Below, piece after piece: positions 45,299-53,674 of a stretch of 64,000 nucleotides of DNA. The notes below the pieces were generated by a model, which saw only the letters and a program-made list of their open reading frames with translations, was not told the DNA's origin and made no database searches. How positions within the stretch are numbered: position 1 is the stretch's first letter; every line of letters starts with the position of its first letter. Position numbers and translations under genes: made by a program. The stretch lies in NCBI RefSeq assembly GCF_006363895.1, contig NZ_CP040953.1. One strand, written 5' to 3'. The DNA comes from Methylopumilus universalis. GTDB taxonomy: Bacteria; Pseudomonadota; Gammaproteobacteria; Burkholderiales; Methylophilaceae.

Positions 45299-45511
45299 TT
45301 AGAATAATTTTGGGGGGAGCATTTGATTGCGAAGACGACGGTACTGACGCTTCACTGCCGCAGCAGCTTTACGTTTACGTTCCCACGTTGGCTTCTCATA
45401 GAACTCACGCGCACGTAAGTCGTTGATAAGACCGGTCTTCTCAATTAAGCGCTTGAAACGACGAAGTGCTACGTCGAATGGCTCGTTTTCTTTAACACGT
45501 ACTGTTGACAT
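45299..45511 (-). CDS. rpsU: 30S ribosomal protein S21
   Basis: 70 residues, standard length. ENEPFDVALRRFKRLIEKTG and FYEKPTWERKRKAAAAVKR are the family signatures. Translation initiation role in the small subunit. First gene of the macromolecular synthesis operon, divergent from tsaD. Confidence 0.97.
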   Translation of the reverse strand: MSTVRVKENEPFDVALRRFKRLIEKTGLINDLRAREFYEKPTWERKRKAAAAVKRQYRRLRNQMLPPKLF

Positions 45512-45630
45512 TAAACTCTCTTATTTTAAATAATGCGTTTTTGTGTGTTTTCCCAAAATGGAATTTCGGAAAAGTCCGTTATTTTAATGCTAATCTACTC
45601 ATTTATCAATCTTTTTTGAGCCTTAAACCC

Positions 45631-46629
45631 ATGCTGGTACTTGGTATTGAAACCTCCTGTGATGAGACTGGACTCGCCCTTTTTGACAATGAAAAAGGTC
45701 TTTTAGGTCATGTGCTTCATTCTCAAGTCGACCTTCATGAAGCTTATGGCGGCGTAGTCCCTGAATTAGCGTCCCGTGACCATATTAGGCTTATTTTGCC
45801 CTTACTTGAAAGTCTTTTTAAAAAGACAGGGGTTAAAAAAGAAGATGTGGATGCCATTGCTTATACGCAAGGCCCTGGTTTATCTGGAGCTTTATTGGTT
45901 GGAAGTTCGCTCGCTGAAGCGCTAGCCTTTGCACTTCAAATCCCTACGGTTCCGATCCATCATTTAGAGGGGCATTTATTAGCCCCCTTATTGGAAAAAG
46001 ATCCGCCTACTTTTCCTTTTTTAGCCCTTTTGGTTTCTGGGGGTCACACGCAAATTATTCATGTGAAAAAAATCGGTTATTATGAAATTATTGGTGACAC
46101 TTTAGATGATGCTGCAGGGGAGGCTTTTGATAAAACAGCACAATTATTAGGCTTAGGTTACCCAGGCGGATTGGCTTTGTCACTTTTAGCTGAAAAAGGA
46201 AAGCCTCGTTTTGATTTACCGAGACCGCTGATACATAGCAAAGATTTAAATTTTAGTTTTAGTGGATTAAAAACGGCAGTGTTGCATTTAATCCGCGCAC
46301 AAAAAAATTTAACAGATGAAATCAAAGCTGATATTGCTTTTGCATTCCAGGAAGCGATCACTGATGTCTTAAGTAAAAAATGTCTCGCAGGACTCGATCA
46401 AACACATTTGAAACATCTTGTTGTTTCAGGGGGTGTGGGTGCAAATAAGCAATTACGTGAAAAATTAAAAACTGAATTATCTAAAAAAAATTATGAAGTT
46501 TTTTTTCCGCGCTTAGAATTCTGCACAGACAATGGTGCCATGATTGCATTTGCAGGCGCGATGCGATTAGAAACTTCCTTAAAACGTGATCTTAGTTTTG
46601 TAGTTAAACCCAGATGGCAACTCGCTTAA
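45631..46629 (+). CDS. tsaD: tRNA N6-threonylcarbamoyladenosine transferase
   Basis: 332 residues from the ATG at 45631 (MLVLGIETSCDETG). The frame extends upstream to 45505 but that part has no family similarity. Metal ligands in HLEGHLLAP, and VSGGHTQI and the late CTDNGAMIAFAG block are all present. Performs the last step of t6A37 synthesis. Divergent from rpsU, convergent with plsY. Confidence 0.97.
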   Translation: MLVLGIETSCDETGLALFDNEKGLLGHVLHSQVDLHEAYGGVVPELASRDHIRLILPLLESLFKKTGVKKEDVDAIAYTQGPGLSGALLVGSSLAEALAFALQIPTVPIHHLEGHLLAPLLEKDPPTFPFLALLVSGGHTQIIHVKKIGYYEIIGDTLDDAAGEAFDKTAQLLGLGYPGGLALSLLAEKGKPRFDLPRPLIHSKDLNFSFSGLKTAVLHLIRAQKNLTDEIKADIAFAFQEAITDVLSKKCLAGLDQTHLKHLVVSGGVGANKQLREKLKTELSKKNYEVFFPRLEFCTDNGAMIAFAGAMRLETSLKRDLSFVVKPRWQLA

Positions 46630-46633
46630 AAAA

Positions 46634-47224
46634 TTATTTCTTCTCTCTAAAACTTGATTCGGTGCCATTGATTAAGCGTTTAATGTTATCAATGTGACGA
46701 AGTATTAAAATCAGCGCAATGATAGACGATGCAATCAATTGATAAAAATCAATGGCATAAAAAAAGCCCATCACAGGGGATAAGCTTGCTGCAATGATGG
46801 CCGCCAAAGATGAATAACGCCAGATGATAAACACAGCGAACCATATAGCTAATACTGTGAATCCCATCATCCACGAAAACATAAAGAGAATACCTGCAGC
46901 CGTTGCAACCCCCTTACCCCCTTTGAAGCCATAATAAATAGGAAAAATATGTCCTATTAGTGTGGCAATTGCAACAAGCGCTATCATCACCGGAGACAAT
47001 TCAAAATATTGCGCTAAGCCGACTGTCAAAGAACCTTTCAGAGCATCGCCTAGAAGGGTTAATAAAGCAGCTAATTTTTTTCCTGTTCGTAACACATTCG
47101 TGGCGCCTGGATTTTTTGAGCCTATCGTGCGAGGATCAGGCAAAGAAAATAAACGACTCATCACGATGCCAAATGAAATAGCACCCATGAGATAACTAAA
47201 AAGAATGTAAATCACGTTCATCAT
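46634..47224 (-). CDS. plsY: Glycerol-3-phosphate acyltransferase PlsY
   Basis: 196 residues with about five transmembrane segments. Conserved motifs: SKNPGATNVLRTGKK, the GGKGVATAAG loop and LRHIDNIKRLINGTE at the C-terminus. Uses acyl-phosphate to acylate glycerol-3-phosphate. Short gap from folB, which is divergent. Confidence 0.95.
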   Translation of the reverse strand: MMNVIYILFSYLMGAISFGIVMSRLFSLPDPRTIGSKNPGATNVLRTGKKLAALLTLLGDALKGSLTVGLAQYFELSPVMIALVAIATLIGHIFPIYYGFKGGKGVATAAGILFMFSWMMGFTVLAIWFAVFIIWRYSSLAAIIAASLSPVMGFFYAIDFYQLIASSIIALILILRHIDNIKRLINGTESSFREKK

Positions 47225-47276
47225 TTGAAAATCACTTTATAATGAAACCTCTATTTTACAATTTTTTGAAGCGCTC

Positions 47277-47639
47277 ATGACGGCCCCACTTATTTTTATA
47301 GAAGAGATGAAGGTTGAAACCATTGTTGGCGTCTCAGATTGGGAACGCGCATTACCTCAAATATTGGTGATTGATCTTGAAATGGCTTTGCCACAATTAG
47401 CCTCAACGACTTCTGATTTAATTGGAGATACCATTGATTACGGCATCGTTGCTGAGCGGATTAAAGCCATCACATCAAGTCACACATTTAAATTATTAGA
47501 GCCTTTGGCTCATCTCATTATTGAAACATTAGAAAAAGAATTTAAGTCTCCTTGGATGAAGCTTAAAATTTCAAAACCTCAGATTTTGCCGCAAGTGAAA
47601 GCTGTCGGTGTCATCTTTGAAAAAGGAATTCGTCCTTAA
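47277..47639 (+). CDS. folB: Dihydroneopterin aldolase
   Basis: 120 residues. IFIEEMKVETIVGVSDWERALPQ with the conserved Glu, DYGIVAERI and LKISKPQILPQVKAVGVIFEK fit FolB. Folate biosynthesis; makes 6-hydroxymethyldihydropterin. Overlaps the xerD stop by 4 bp in convergent orientation. Confidence 0.93.
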   Translation: MTAPLIFIEEMKVETIVGVSDWERALPQILVIDLEMALPQLASTTSDLIGDTIDYGIVAERIKAITSSHTFKLLEPLAHLIIETLEKEFKSPWMKLKISKPQILPQVKAVGVIFEKGIRP

Positions 47640-48562
47640 CCTCTCGGGTGATGTGTTTCGTGAAGTTTTTTTAAACGCTCGCGTGCCACATGTGTATAAA
47701 TTTGTGTCGTTGAAATATCTGCATGCCCCAATAACATTTGAACGACTCTTAAATCTGCACCGTGATTAAGTAGATGTGTGGCAAAAGCATGTCGTAAGAC
47801 ATGTGGTGATAATGTTTTTTGGATGCCCGCGATCAATGCATAGCGTTTAATTAAATGCCAAAATGATTGTCGCGTCATTAATTCTCCACGTTGTGTGACA
47901 AACAAATCGTCCGACACATGCTGATTAAGAATATGAGGTCTTGCTTCTTTTAAATAACGATCAATCCATTCGACAGCCACTTCTCCCATAGGGACTAATC
48001 TTGTTTTGCTGCCCTTACCTGTGACGCGAATCACACCATCACTTAAACTCACTTCAGTCACTCTTAGACTAATAAGTTCAGTCACACGCAAACCACAGGC
48101 ATAAAGAAGTTCTAACATCGCGCGATCTCGAAGACCTAAGGGTGTTTCAATTTGAGGGGCTTTTAAAAGAGATTCGACCTCAGTTTCATTTAAACTTTTA
48201 GGAAGTGATTTCGGTAACTTTGGGGCTTCTACATGAAGGGTAGGATCTTCATTGATATGACGTTCGCGTAAGTGATATCGATAGAAACGTCTCAGTGTTG
48301 CGATCAGTCTTGAAATGCTTCTTGCTTTGACATGACTAAATTTATTAGCGAGATAAGCTTGAATATCGCTTTGATGAGCCTCTAATAATATTTTCTTAAT
48401 ACTCTTATTTAGAAATTCGGAGAACTGCATTAAATCAAAACGATAACTCTCCAAAGTATTTTTGGCTAAACCATCTTCAAGCCATAGGTGATCAATAAAT
48501 TGATCGATGACTTTTTTTTCGTCATCAGAAATAACAATGGGATCTCGTGTTTTCTTCACCAT
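47636..48562 (-). CDS. xerD: Site-specific tyrosine recombinase XerD
   Basis: 308 residues with an N-terminal SAM-like core-binding domain and a C-terminal catalytic domain carrying Arg in ACGLRVTEL, Lys in TGKGSKTR, HxxR in SPHVLRHAFATH, His in LLGHADISTTQ and nucleophile Tyr in IYTHVA. Resolves chromosome dimers at dif with XerC. Housekeeping, unlike the element-type integrase at 61636. Confidence 0.95.
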   Translation of the reverse strand: MVKKTRDPIVISDDEKKVIDQFIDHLWLEDGLAKNTLESYRFDLMQFSEFLNKSIKKILLEAHQSDIQAYLANKFSHVKARSISRLIATLRRFYRYHLRERHINEDPTLHVEAPKLPKSLPKSLNETEVESLLKAPQIETPLGLRDRAMLELLYACGLRVTELISLRVTEVSLSDGVIRVTGKGSKTRLVPMGEVAVEWIDRYLKEARPHILNQHVSDDLFVTQRGELMTRQSFWHLIKRYALIAGIQKTLSPHVLRHAFATHLLNHGADLRVVQMLLGHADISTTQIYTHVARERLKKLHETHHPRG

Positions 48563-48582
48563 AGAAAAAGATTAACACAAAT

Positions 48583-48611
48583 AAAAAAGCCCCGCTTTAA
48601 CGGGGCTTTTT
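48583..48611 (-). terminator. Rho-independent terminator of the rpsP-rplS operon
   Basis: Stem AAAAAGCCCCG / CGGGGCTTTTT with a CTTTAA loop, 4 bp past the rplS stop, followed on the minus strand by a T-run. Confidence 0.92.
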
Positions 48612-48614
48612 AAA

Positions 48615-49061
48615 TTACTCAGCTGCCTTATCGGGAGCCGCCTCAGGCGCTGCCGCCTTCGGTGTTTCTGTTTTTGGAATATCTTGAATAATTTCTTTTT
48701 CGCGTGCATCTAATTTTTCACGGATACGCGCAGATTTTCCTGAACGCTCACGTAAGTAATAAAGTTTTGCACGACGCACATCACCGCGACGTTTTAATTC
48801 GATCGATGCGATGAGTGGAGAATAAGTTTGGAATGTACGTTCAACACCTTCACCTGATGAAATTTTTCTCACAGTGAATGCTGAATTGAGGCCACGATTT
48901 CTTTTTGAAATCACAACACCTTCGTAAAGCTGCACACGTTTTCTTGTACCTTCGACTACATTTACACCGACTACGACTGTGTCGCCTGGTGCAAAGCTAG
49001 GGATGGTTTTACCTAGACGAGCAATTTCTTCTTGCTCTAATAATTGAATAATATCTGCCAT
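48615..49061 (-). CDS. rplS: 50S ribosomal protein L19, with an Ala/Pro-rich C-terminal extension
   Basis: 148 residues; L19 is usually about 115-130. Residues 1-115 carry the family blocks (FAPGDTVVVGVNVVEGTRKRVQLYEGVVISKRNRGLNSAFTVRKISSGEGVERTF, KLYYLRERSGKSARI). The last ~20 residues are PKAAAPEAAPDKAAE-like. Structural protein at the subunit interface. Last gene of rpsP-rimM-trmD-rplS. Confidence 0.95.
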   Translation of the reverse strand: MADIIQLLEQEEIARLGKTIPSFAPGDTVVVGVNVVEGTRKRVQLYEGVVISKRNRGLNSAFTVRKISSGEGVERTFQTYSPLIASIELKRRGDVRRAKLYYLRERSGKSARIREKLDAREKEIIQDIPKTETPKAAAPEAAPDKAAE

Positions 49062-49077
49062 AATCCGTTCCTTTTAG

Positions 49078-49845
49078 TTATATAGAGTCTTGTTCCTGCT
49101 TGTCAATTTCTTGAAGCAGCCGAGTCTCTTCTTTAGTCAACAGCCTTGCGGCCAACAAATCAGGTCGTCTGACCTTGGTTAACGCTAACGATTGCTGAAA
49201 TCGCCAGGCGCTAATTCTAGCATGGTTACCCGACAATAATACATCCGGCACCTTGGATCCTTCGAACACCTCAGGCCTCGTATAGTGAGGGCAATCAAGT
49301 AAGCCATTCACAAACGAATCCTCAATAGCTGAGTTATCATCACCTAACACCCCTGGTAGTTGCCTAATAATGGCATCCATCACCACCATGGTGGGTAATT
49401 CCCCGCCACTTAATACGTAGTCACCAATTGAAATTTCTTCATCGACACTACTTTCGATCAACCGCTCATCAACCCCTTCATAACGACTCGCTAAAAAAAT
49501 GAGCCCTGAAGCTTTTGACAATTCCATTACTTTTTGATGTGTGAGTGGCAATCCTCTTGGGGATAAATGAATCACTCGTGCATCTTGAATACCTTTATTC
49601 ATTTGCGCTTTTTTTGCCGCATCGATCGCCTTCTTTAAAGGCTCAATCATCATAAGCATGCCAGGGCCGCCGCCATAAGGCCTATCATCTACCGTGCGAT
49701 GTGCATCACTCGTAAAATCTCTTGGATTCCATAACGTTAAATCTACAAACGCTTCATGAAATGCGCGAGAGGTAATACCGAAATCCTTTAATGCTTGAAA
49801 CATCTCAGGAAAAAGTGTCACCACATCAAAAGATAAAGGTTTCAT
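49078..49845 (-). CDS. trmD: tRNA (guanine-N1)-methyltransferase
   Basis: 255 residues. The SPOUT trefoil-knot motifs VDDRPYGGGPGMLMM, SRYEGVDERLIE and IGDYVLSGGELPTMVVMDA are present. Makes m1G37. One base after rimM stop, 17 bp before rplS. Confidence 0.97.
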   Translation of the reverse strand: MKPLSFDVVTLFPEMFQALKDFGITSRAFHEAFVDLTLWNPRDFTSDAHRTVDDRPYGGGPGMLMMIEPLKKAIDAAKKAQMNKGIQDARVIHLSPRGLPLTHQKVMELSKASGLIFLASRYEGVDERLIESSVDEEISIGDYVLSGGELPTMVVMDAIIRQLPGVLGDDNSAIEDSFVNGLLDCPHYTRPEVFEGSKVPDVLLSGNHARISAWRFQQSLALTKVRRPDLLAARLLTKEETRLLQEIDKQEQDSI

Positions 49846-50349
49846 TTAAAAATCTTTATCCCAGTCGACTTCAATTTCTTTTTTTTCCATATCCACATTT
49901 AAAATTACATGCGGAATAAAAGGGATTAAATACTCTTTGTCGCCCTTAACGACTAAGACATCGTTCGCTCCTGTTTCCAGAAAAGTTTGAACAACACCTA
50001 AATGTTCTTGTTTCTGGTTGATGACGGCATGTCCCATCAAATCATTCCAGTAATATTCGCCTTTTTCTAAGGCGGGTAACTCATGCTTGGGTATTAAAAT
50101 TGTTTTATTTCTTAACCCAAATGCTGCATCTCGATCATCGATATTTAGTAACTTAGCAACGATACTATTGCCGTGTATTTTTGATGTTTCGATCGGATAA
50201 CTTATGGATGATTTTTCATCCCCAATAAGCCACTCTTTTTTGTTCAGAAGTTGATTGATATCTATCGTGAAGGGCTGGATCTTGATCCAACCTTTGACAC
50301 CATATGGCCCACTGATGCGTGCCATGATAAATTTTTCTCTCTCACTCAT
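49846..50349 (-). CDS. rimM: Ribosome maturation factor RimM
   Basis: 167 residues. GPYGVKGWIKIQPFT at the N-terminus and the PRC-barrel YYWNDLMGHAVINQKQEHLGVVQ region followed by EYLIPFIPHVILNVD. Assists 30S maturation near S19/16S 3' domain. In the canonical rpsP-rimM-trmD-rplS order. Confidence 0.94.
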   Translation of the reverse strand: MSEREKFIMARISGPYGVKGWIKIQPFTIDINQLLNKKEWLIGDEKSSISYPIETSKIHGNSIVAKLLNIDDRDAAFGLRNKTILIPKHELPALEKGEYYWNDLMGHAVINQKQEHLGVVQTFLETGANDVLVVKGDKEYLIPFIPHVILNVDMEKKEIEVDWDKDF

Positions 50350-50379
50350 ATCACTTGTATCAACAAGTGAATCAAAACA

Positions 50380-50904
50380 TTAAGCGCTTTCAGCTGGTGG
50401 TTCAGTCGCCTCAGCTGGAGCTGCTTCAGGAGCTGGAGCTTCTACTGGGGCCGCTTCTGGAGCTGCTTCGGCTATTACTTCAGGAGCTGCTGCTTCTGCA
50501 GGCGCAGGCGCTGCTGCAGCTTCTGCTGCCTTCGCTTTTTCTTCTGCTTCTTTAGCATCCATCGCTGCTTTTAATTCTTCAGCTTTCTTAGCGGCTTCTT
50601 TAGCTTTTCTTAGCTCTACTTTATCTGCGTCTTTTTTCTTTAAAGCCACGATTGCTTCTGGGCCTTTTGCATGCAGTTTAACTAAACGGTGAACTGAATC
50701 TGAGAGGAGTGCGCCATGACCTTTCCAATGTGTCACACGTTCGTTATCAATACGAAGTGCTTCGGTGCCAATCTTAGCCATTGGGTTATAAAAACCAATA
50801 CGCTCAATAAAGCGTCCGTCGCGGCGATTTCTTGAATCTGCCACTACTACATTGTAAAAAGGGGTCTTTTTTGAGCCGCCTCTAGAAAGTCGAATAATTA
50901 CCAT
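50380..50904 (-). CDS. rpsP: 30S ribosomal protein S16 with a long Ala/Pro/Glu-rich tail
   Basis: 174 residues, about twice the normal length (80-90). Residues 1-80 are ordinary S16 (MVIIRLSRGGSKKTPFYNVVVADSRNRRDGRFIERIGFYNP). Residues ~90-125 are Lys/Ala/Glu-rich and helix-prone. The last ~50 are an Ala/Pro/Glu low-complexity tail with recurrent APEAA. The frame continues cleanly to the stop. First gene of the operon, with a good promoter at 50952-50981. Confidence 0.95.
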   Translation of the reverse strand: MVIIRLSRGGSKKTPFYNVVVADSRNRRDGRFIERIGFYNPMAKIGTEALRIDNERVTHWKGHGALLSDSVHRLVKLHAKGPEAIVALKKKDADKVELRKAKEAAKKAEELKAAMDAKEAEEKAKAAEAAAAPAPAEAAAPEVIAEAAPEAAPVEAPAPEAAPAEATEPPAESA

Positions 50905-50951
50905 AATTTACACTCTTCAATTAGTTAAAAATTTTCTTAAGAAAGGGGCGG

Positions 50952-50981
50952 ATTTTACGCTATTTTTGGCATATTTGGCAA
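50952..50981 (-). promoter_or_regulatory. Predicted sigma-70 promoter of rpsP
   Basis: On the minus strand, TTGCCA, 18-bp spacer, TAAAAT, ending about 48 bp before the rpsP start. -10 matches at 5/6 and -35 at 4/6. Confidence 0.5.
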
Positions 50982-51023
50982 GCAAAATCACTTTAAAGAC
51001 AAGAATTTAAGGTACGTTTTGGT

Positions 51024-51692
51024 CTATTGGTAAGAGGTGGGATCATTAACCCCAGCTGCTTTAAAGCCGTTTTGCCTTAAACGACAAGAATCACAAACGC
51101 CACATGCATGGCCATCTTTATCAGCCTGGTAACAGGAGACAGTTAAACTATAATCTACGCCCAATTTCATACCCTGAAGAATAATGGCTTCTTTAGAAAG
51201 ATGAATCAACGGGGTGTGAAGTTGAATATTTTGCCCTTCTACAGCTGACTTGGTGGCTAAATTAGCCATTTTCTGAAATTGTTCAATATATTCGGGTCTG
51301 CAATCAGGGTAACCTGAATAATCGACGGCATTGACCCCTATAAAAATATCGTGCGCACCGATGACTTCCGCCCAACCTAGCGCCAAAGTGAGCATTAAAG
51401 TATTTCGCGCGGGCACATAAGTAATCGGAATATGAGACGTTAATTCGGTTGGTACTTTTAAATCAGGATTAGTCAGCGCTGAAGTGAGCATCCAACTTAA
51501 ATCCATCTCAACCGTTTTATGATCTTGCACTTGAAACAGCAAAGCGATTTTTTTAGCAGCTTCGAGCTCGGCAATGTGGCGCTGGTGATAATTGACGCTC
51601 AAGGCATAACATTCATAACCTTCATTTTTTGCAATCGCTAACGTGGTGGCTGAATCAAGGCCTCCTGATAAAAGAACGACAGCTTTAGACAC
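51024..51692 (-). CDS. queC: 7-cyano-7-deazaguanine synthase
   Basis: 222 residues from a GTG at 51692 preceded by GGAG; a longer frame to 51743 would precede the family start (SKAVVLLSGGLDS). PP-loop SGGLDSATTLA, YVPARN, and zinc ligands in VSCYQ...CGVCDSCRLRQNGF are visible. Converts CDG to preQ0 in queuosine synthesis. Its start overlaps the queE stop by 8 bp. Confidence 0.93.
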   Translation of the reverse strand: MSKAVVLLSGGLDSATTLAIAKNEGYECYALSVNYHQRHIAELEAAKKIALLFQVQDHKTVEMDLSWMLTSALTNPDLKVPTELTSHIPITYVPARNTLMLTLALGWAEVIGAHDIFIGVNAVDYSGYPDCRPEYIEQFQKMANLATKSAVEGQNIQLHTPLIHLSKEAIILQGMKLGVDYSLTVSCYQADKDGHACGVCDSCRLRQNGFKAAGVNDPTSYQ

Positions 51693-52326
51693 CAGGTTTT
51701 TCTCCCCAGAGTAATTTATGCAATTGAATTTGCATACGCACATGCAGCTGATCTTTCAAAATCCAATTCCCTAAATCAGTGACATCTAGTTTTTGATACA
51801 CAGGAGAAAATAAGACGCTACATTTTTGTGTGAGTTTATATTGATCAATTATTTTTTTAGCCCAGTCATAATCCTCGCGACTGCAAAGCACAAACTTAAT
51901 TTCATCTTTTGATTCAATAATTTCTAAATTTTCCCAATGATTCTTTTTCTCTTCACCTGACTCAGGCGTTTTGATATCTAAAATAATTTTAATCCGAGGG
52001 TCGACTTCTTTGATAGAAAGTCCACCGCCCGTTTCAATCGAGACTTCGTAATTGCTATCCGCCAAAGTCTTAAGAAGATTGTGCACTTCTTTTTGTGCGA
52101 GCGGTTCACCGCCTGTCACTGTGACATAGCGGGTGTCATATTTTTTTATCGATGTCATGATGTCCTCGATATCCATCATCGATCCACCTTGAAAAGCGTA
52201 AGCTGTATCACAATAATGGCAACGCATCGGACATCCACTTAAGCGAATAAAAATCGTAGGCCATCCTATGCGAGAGGATTCACCTTGCAGCGAATAAAAA
52301 ATTTCAAAGATTTTAAGTTGTGTCAC
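51685..52326 (-). CDS. queE: 7-carboxy-7-deazaguanine synthase
   Basis: 213 residues. Radical SAM motif SGCPMRCHYCDTAYAFQGG and VTGGEPLAQKEV. Converts 6-carboxytetrahydropterin to CDG, the step before QueC. Upstream and co-transcribed with queC. queD is not in this window. Confidence 0.93.
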   Translation of the reverse strand: MTQLKIFEIFYSLQGESSRIGWPTIFIRLSGCPMRCHYCDTAYAFQGGSMMDIEDIMTSIKKYDTRYVTVTGGEPLAQKEVHNLLKTLADSNYEVSIETGGGLSIKEVDPRIKIILDIKTPESGEEKKNHWENLEIIESKDEIKFVLCSREDYDWAKKIIDQYKLTQKCSVLFSPVYQKLDVTDLGNWILKDQLHVRMQIQLHKLLWGEKPGV

Positions 52327-52366
52327 GTTAAGAATTTAAGACTAAAGAAGTTAAGGTGTAAAAATT

Positions 52367-53143
52367 TTAGGGCTTAATACTTTCTAAAACTTTTAAGCGC
52401 TTTTGAGCATTTTGTATGACATCACTCTTAGGATATTTTTTAATTAAATCCTTCAAGCTTTTTTTAGCTTCTGGGATAAGCGCTAATTGAATTTGTGCAT
52501 TGGCTAAACCTAATAAAGCTTCTGGATTTTTTGCAAAGTCAGGATGCTGATCGAGTAATTTTTGATAGGTGCCAATGGTTGCTTTGTAATTCTTTAAATT
52601 AAACTGTGCATTAGCTAAAGCGTATTTAGCATCAGGTAATAATGCGCTATTGGGGAATTGCTTAATAAAATCAGTAAAGGCTTGGAAAGCTTCTTTATTT
52701 TTTAAGCCATCTAAAAGTGCGTTCGCTTGATCGTAAACTTCTTGATCTGAAGGTGCTTTTATCTCGGGCGTTGGAGGCGTTTCTGCGACCTTGTTGGATG
52801 TTGGAAGCGAGCCTGCAGTTGATTTTTCTTCAATCTTTCGAAGTCTGCCATCCAAATCTTGATAAAGATCCTTCTGGCGTTGTTCAACCGTAGCATTTAA
52901 ATGACGCAAGGTTTCCATATCACCACGCAATTTGGAAACCTCTTGTTTCATTAATTCGATTTGATTCAGCATGTCATTGAGGCTGCCACTTTTAATGACA
53001 GCCTCAAGATTGACAATACGAGCTTCTAACTCAGTTTCTTTTAATTGCATCTCTTGAAGTTTTTTTCTAGCGTCCGTATCTTCAAAGAGTGCCGCATGTA
53101 AAGGTGTTGCAAACAAACATGCTAAAAGAATAAGTTTTTTCAT
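52367..53143 (-). CDS. cpoB: Cell division coordinator CpoB (YbgF)
   Basis: 258 residues. Signal peptide ending near LHA, a coiled-coil region (about 25-85, heptads in KLQEMQLKETELEARI) and C-terminal TPR repeats (about 135-255). Couples Tol-Pal constriction with peptidoglycan synthesis. Last gene of the Tol-Pal operon, 15 bp after pal. Confidence 0.93.
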   Translation of the reverse strand: MKKLILLACLFATPLHAALFEDTDARKKLQEMQLKETELEARIVNLEAVIKSGSLNDMLNQIELMKQEVSKLRGDMETLRHLNATVEQRQKDLYQDLDGRLRKIEEKSTAGSLPTSNKVAETPPTPEIKAPSDQEVYDQANALLDGLKNKEAFQAFTDFIKQFPNSALLPDAKYALANAQFNLKNYKATIGTYQKLLDQHPDFAKNPEALLGLANAQIQLALIPEAKKSLKDLIKKYPKSDVIQNAQKRLKVLESIKP

Positions 53144-53157
53144 TAAAGCTTAACTAT

Positions 53158-53649
53158 TTACTCTTTTTCGTAAGAGATATCGACGCGACGATCTTTACCA
53201 TAGCATGCGTCATCTTTACAATTTGTATCCGCACGCTCTTCACCAAAACTCACTGTTTCGATTTGTGTATCTTGCGCACCTAATACATTCATGGATTTCT
53301 TAACCGACACAGAACGTTTTTGGCCAAGTGAAACGTTGTATTCACGTGAGCCACGGTCATCCGTATTGCCAGTTAAAGTCATTTTTGCTTTTGGATGTGA
53401 TGCCACATATTGAGCATGCGCTGCCAAGAGATCTTTATATTCAGCTTTCACCACATCTTTATCATAGTCAAAGTAGATGCTACGTTTAGATAAGATATTA
53501 TTTGGATCGCGCAAGCTTGCTAAATCGAGATCTTTTTCATCGTTCGATGCAGAAGGGCCAGCAGGTTTTGATACATCAACAATCGGTGTTGAGCTACAGC
53601 CGATCAAAAATAATGATAGTAATGATGCAAGAAATAGTGACTTTTTCAT
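53158..53649 (-). CDS. pal: Peptidoglycan-associated lipoprotein Pal
   Basis: 163 residues with lipobox LIGC (Cys about 18) for outer-membrane anchoring and an OmpA-like domain with LTGNTDDRGSREYNVSLGQKRS. Binds peptidoglycan and TolB. Follows tolB by 26 bp. Confidence 0.96.
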   Translation of the reverse strand: MKKSLFLASLLSLFLIGCSSTPIVDVSKPAGPSASNDEKDLDLASLRDPNNILSKRSIYFDYDKDVVKAEYKDLLAAHAQYVASHPKAKMTLTGNTDDRGSREYNVSLGQKRSVSVKKSMNVLGAQDTQIETVSFGEERADTNCKDDACYGKDRRVDISYEKE

Positions 53650-53674
53650 TTTCCAAATCTCCAGTTAAGTTAAT

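Noticed and set aside
50355..50555. Leu/Gln-rich plus-strand frame opposite the S16 tail
   Set aside because: It mirrors the low-complexity Ala/Pro/Glu repeat of rpsP and has no independent support.
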